Shown here piece after piece: positions 5,577 to 7,257 of a DNA stretch of 7,257 bases; positions within the stretch are counted from its first letter, which is position 1; each line of letters opens with the position of its first letter. The DNA is from Chloroflexota bacterium (GTDB lineage Bacteria; Chloroflexota; Ktedonobacteria; Ktedonobacterales; Ktedonobacteraceae), in the NCBI GenBank assembly GCA_005879655.1, contig VBJK01000267.1:1-7257 (forward strand), read 5' to 3'. Made by a program: the position numbers and the translations under genes. The notes beneath the pieces were generated by a model that worked only from the letters and a program-made list of their open reading frames with translations, did no database searches and was not told the DNA's origin.

Positions 5577-5711
5577 ATGAGTGAGCCTAGCAGGACACTA
5601 ATCAATACGATCTCCATCGTACTCAAGGTTTTTTTCTTTTGCACAGACTTTCTCCTTAAAGGTCTCTATATGTCACTACGGGGTATACTATCTCATTCCA
5701 TTATACCCTAA
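5577..5711 (+). CDS. Possible 44-residue small hydrophobic protein
   Basis: ATG at 5577, TAA at 5709-5711, with AAAGGA (5567-5572) four bases before the start. The product begins MSEPSRTLINTISIVLKVFF, continues with F-C-T-D-F-L-L-K-G and ends S-H-S-I-I-P. A hydrophobic stretch at about 8-27 is interrupted by one Lys. It overlaps the end of the convergent GT-C gene by 11 bases. No family is recognised. The ribosome site is the only positive sign, and the same bases carry a hairpin and a T-run, so it may be non-coding. Confidence 0.22.
   Translation: MSEPSRTLINTISIVLKVFFFCTDFLLKGLYMSLRGILSHSIIP
5606..5640 (+). terminator. Possible weak intrinsic terminator
   Basis: A perfect hairpin, TACGAT-CTCC-ATCGTA (5606-5621), is followed after seven bases by seven Ts and, after one C, four more (5629-5640). 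The stem is short and the T-run begins late, so strength is doubtful. It would stop plus-strand transcription before it enters the antisense of the GT-C gene. Confidence 0.3.
5681..5708. repeat. Short inverted repeat across the end of the GT-C gene
   Basis: GGGTATA (5681-5687) and TATACCC (5702-5708) form a perfect 7-bp stem with a 14-nt loop and include the stop codon of the minus-strand glycosyltransferase. No T-run follows in the minus direction. Confidence 0.3.
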
Positions 5712-7245
5712 TCCAGAGTTCACGCCCCTGTCCATAATCGTGCACCAGATGGAAGTGTTGGGCAACCCAAGCGTGGAAGGCAGCGACGTTGGGTAAGCGG
5801 AGACGATCGGTATAAAACAAAACGGCACGGACGCGTGGCTGCGAGGCTTCCTGGATCAATTGTGGCAGTGTTACATAGCCTGTTTTAATGCGTACCTGCG
5901 AGGTATCGACGAGTGTTGGTGGTGTATCGCGCCCAGCCAGTGCCGCAATAAATTGTGCATCCGTCACTATCCACTGGCCAGATTGCGTCACCTGTTGCAG
6001 ATCTCTGGCAACGCGTATACTTTGCATAGTCTCTGGAGCTGTTCCCTGCGCCTGCTTGAGATAGAGATCGTGTCGCGCAGTCTGGATGTTCATGGTGGCT
6101 GTCACCACCATCACCACGAGTGCGACTATCGCTGTGGTGTTGGCCAGGGTTAACAACATTTTCCGGTTGCCAGAGATGGGGCCAATGCCCATAACGGCCA
6201 AAGCAATCAACGGTGGTGTGAGTGCAACAAAATGGTGTGGGAAGAGAGGTACCTGCTGCCAGAGCAGCAACAGGCTTGCCAGTAACCACGCAATGAGAGG
6301 TACTACACGCCAATCACGACGCAGCAATGCTACTACTACCCCATAAAGTGCAGCATATGTAAGTGGAGAAGTTCGCAAGGTTTGCAGAATTTGTGAGCGA
6401 TTGCCCGCCTGACTGCTCTTAAAGACGATAGCTGCATCACGGTGGAATGTCACGACGCTCGCCCAGAATTGATGAAATGCTTCTGCAAAGGGCAAAAGTA
6501 TCACAGCAGTAATAGCAATAAAAGCGATGATTGCTGCGAGCAATGGACGAGTATTAGCCCATTTTGCGCCATCCGCTCGGCGGTAGAGACGCCAGAGCTG
6601 AGCTGCTAGCAATAAAGCAGCAGGTACCAGGGGGGCAACGAGCAACTTGCTCAACACGCCCAGCGCCAGCGAGACTGCTGCAAGCACAGCATAGCTGAGA
6701 CCAGAGGTCCCATCCGGCTGCTCCCACCAGAGATATGCTAATCCCACGCCCAGCATAGAGAACGCGATGGATGGAGCTTCAGCCTGTAGTGTTTGTGATT
6801 GCATCAGATAGAGTGGATCGGCAACGATCAAGAGGAGCGCAACCAGCGCGCCTATCCGTCCACTCAACGCCTTGCCTAGCAGAAAGGCCCCCAGCAGACC
6901 AAATAACGAAATAATTACAATGCCGCAGCGAGCAGACCACAGGGTTTGACCAAGCAGGGTATAAATAGGATAGATCGATAAGACAAAAAATGGCGGCTGC
7001 GAATAGAACGTTTCCTGATAGAGTGGGTGTCCTGCGCTCATGGCGCGCAACGTCTGCCAGTAAACGCCTTCATCATAGCCATCGCGGTCAAACGGCAAGT
7101 CGAGGCTACGTAAGCGTAACCAGACAGCTAGTACTAGTAGCACAAGTGCGCTGAGTACTACTAGTAAGGTTTGCCAACGTGCCCGCCCTGTTGCGTGCAT
7201 CGCACCCGTGTTTATGGTATTGCTTATTTTTGTTCCTGTTGCCAT
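5701..7245 (-). CDS. Polytopic GT-C glycosyltransferase (PMT_2/ArnT-like, GT39/GT83 type)
   Basis: 514 residues, a usual length for the family. These enzymes use polyprenyl-phosphate sugars on the outer face of the membrane and glycosylate proteins or lipids. Residue 26-44 is the first membrane helix; the first outside loop carries D53-R-D-G-Y-D-E59-G-V-Y-W, the acidic family site that includes the expected catalytic Asp/Glu, then G72-H-P-L-Y-Q-E-T-F-Y-S-Q-P-P85. Around ten more hydrophobic segments follow (about 86-98, 105-125, 130-143, 160-173, 182-215, 235-253, 297-308, 313-329, 341-355, 368-384). H337-H-F-V-A-L-T-P-P-L-I-A-L resembles the conserved late-loop region. The last 125 residues are soluble with mixed alpha/beta pattern and should be outside. 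The acceptor is unknown. The start is uncertain: no ribosome site is visible in the 12 bases right of 7245 and the frame stays open to the window edge; Met16 is an alternative. It is convergent with the GT4 remnant, not an operon partner. Confidence 0.87.
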   Translation of the reverse strand: MATGTKISNTINTGAMHATGRARWQTLLVVLSALVLLVLAVWLRLRSLDLPFDRDGYDEGVYWQTLRAMSAGHPLYQETFYSQPPFFVLSIYPIYTLLGQTLWSARCGIVIISLFGLLGAFLLGKALSGRIGALVALLLIVADPLYLMQSQTLQAEAPSIAFSMLGVGLAYLWWEQPDGTSGLSYAVLAAVSLALGVLSKLLVAPLVPAALLLAAQLWRLYRRADGAKWANTRPLLAAIIAFIAITAVILLPFAEAFHQFWASVVTFHRDAAIVFKSSQAGNRSQILQTLRTSPLTYAALYGVVVALLRRDWRVVPLIAWLLASLLLLWQQVPLFPHHFVALTPPLIALAVMGIGPISGNRKMLLTLANTTAIVALVVMVVTATMNIQTARHDLYLKQAQGTAPETMQSIRVARDLQQVTQSGQWIVTDAQFIAALAGRDTPPTLVDTSQVRIKTGYVTLPQLIQEASQPRVRAVLFYTDRLRLPNVAAFHAWVAQHFHLVHDYGQGRELWIRV

Positions 7246-7257
7246 ATAAATGGTATC

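Noticed and set aside
5860..6346. Several long frames opposite or beside the GT-C gene, including His-rich translations
   Set aside because: They are shadows of the membrane-protein coding sequence; the real frame has clear helices and a family motif.

Overview
The window looks like part of a bacterial chromosome from a Gram-positive-type (monoderm) member of the Chloroflexota, plausibly class Ktedonobacteria. This is an inference from protein style: very proline-rich cytoplasmic tails placed before a single membrane anchor, an LCP-family protein with such a tail, a TolB-like propeller lipoprotein and a GT-C glycosyltransferase, all at moderate GC. No rRNA, tRNA or CRISPR is visible, so the placement is not proven.

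Layout, left to right. (1) Bases 2-1087 (+): C-terminal bulk of a membrane-anchored protein with two tandem Ig-like/DUF4352-like beta-sandwich repeats; its true start lies left of the window. (2) Bases 1089-1335: a 247-bp palindromic element with 10-bp perfect terminal inverted repeats, 46-bp imperfect arms (43/46) and four internal hairpins that each have a 3-nt loop. It fills the gap between two convergent stop codons. (3) Bases 1336-4588 (-): an apparent two-gene operon. The first gene encodes an LytR-CpsA-Psr (LCP) protein, split by a frameshift near 3701-3706 into a tail-plus-membrane-segment reading frame (3671-4588) and a catalytic-domain reading frame (2577 to about 3700). The second is a beta-propeller lipoprotein (1336-2574) starting 2 nt after the LCP stop. 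(4) Bases 4589-5013: divergent intergenic region, AT-rich on its right half, with candidate promoters. (5) Bases 5014-5463 (+): a 149-residue GT4 glycosyltransferase remnant in which the N-terminal and C-terminal ends are joined and the middle, including the expected donor site, is absent. (6) Bases 5464-5700: inverted repeats and a possible 44-codon small ORF. (7) Bases 5701-7245 (-): a GT-C/PMT_2-type polytopic glycosyltransferase, whose start lies close to the window edge and might be further out.

The shared theme is the cell envelope: polymer attachment (LCP), an extracytoplasmic lipoprotein, and two glycosyltransferases that could build or decorate surface glycans. Two of the envelope genes are visibly damaged (LCP frameshift, GT4 internal deletion), which may reflect genuine decay, strain variation or assembly error. 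The most unusual object is the structured palindromic element at 1089-1335.
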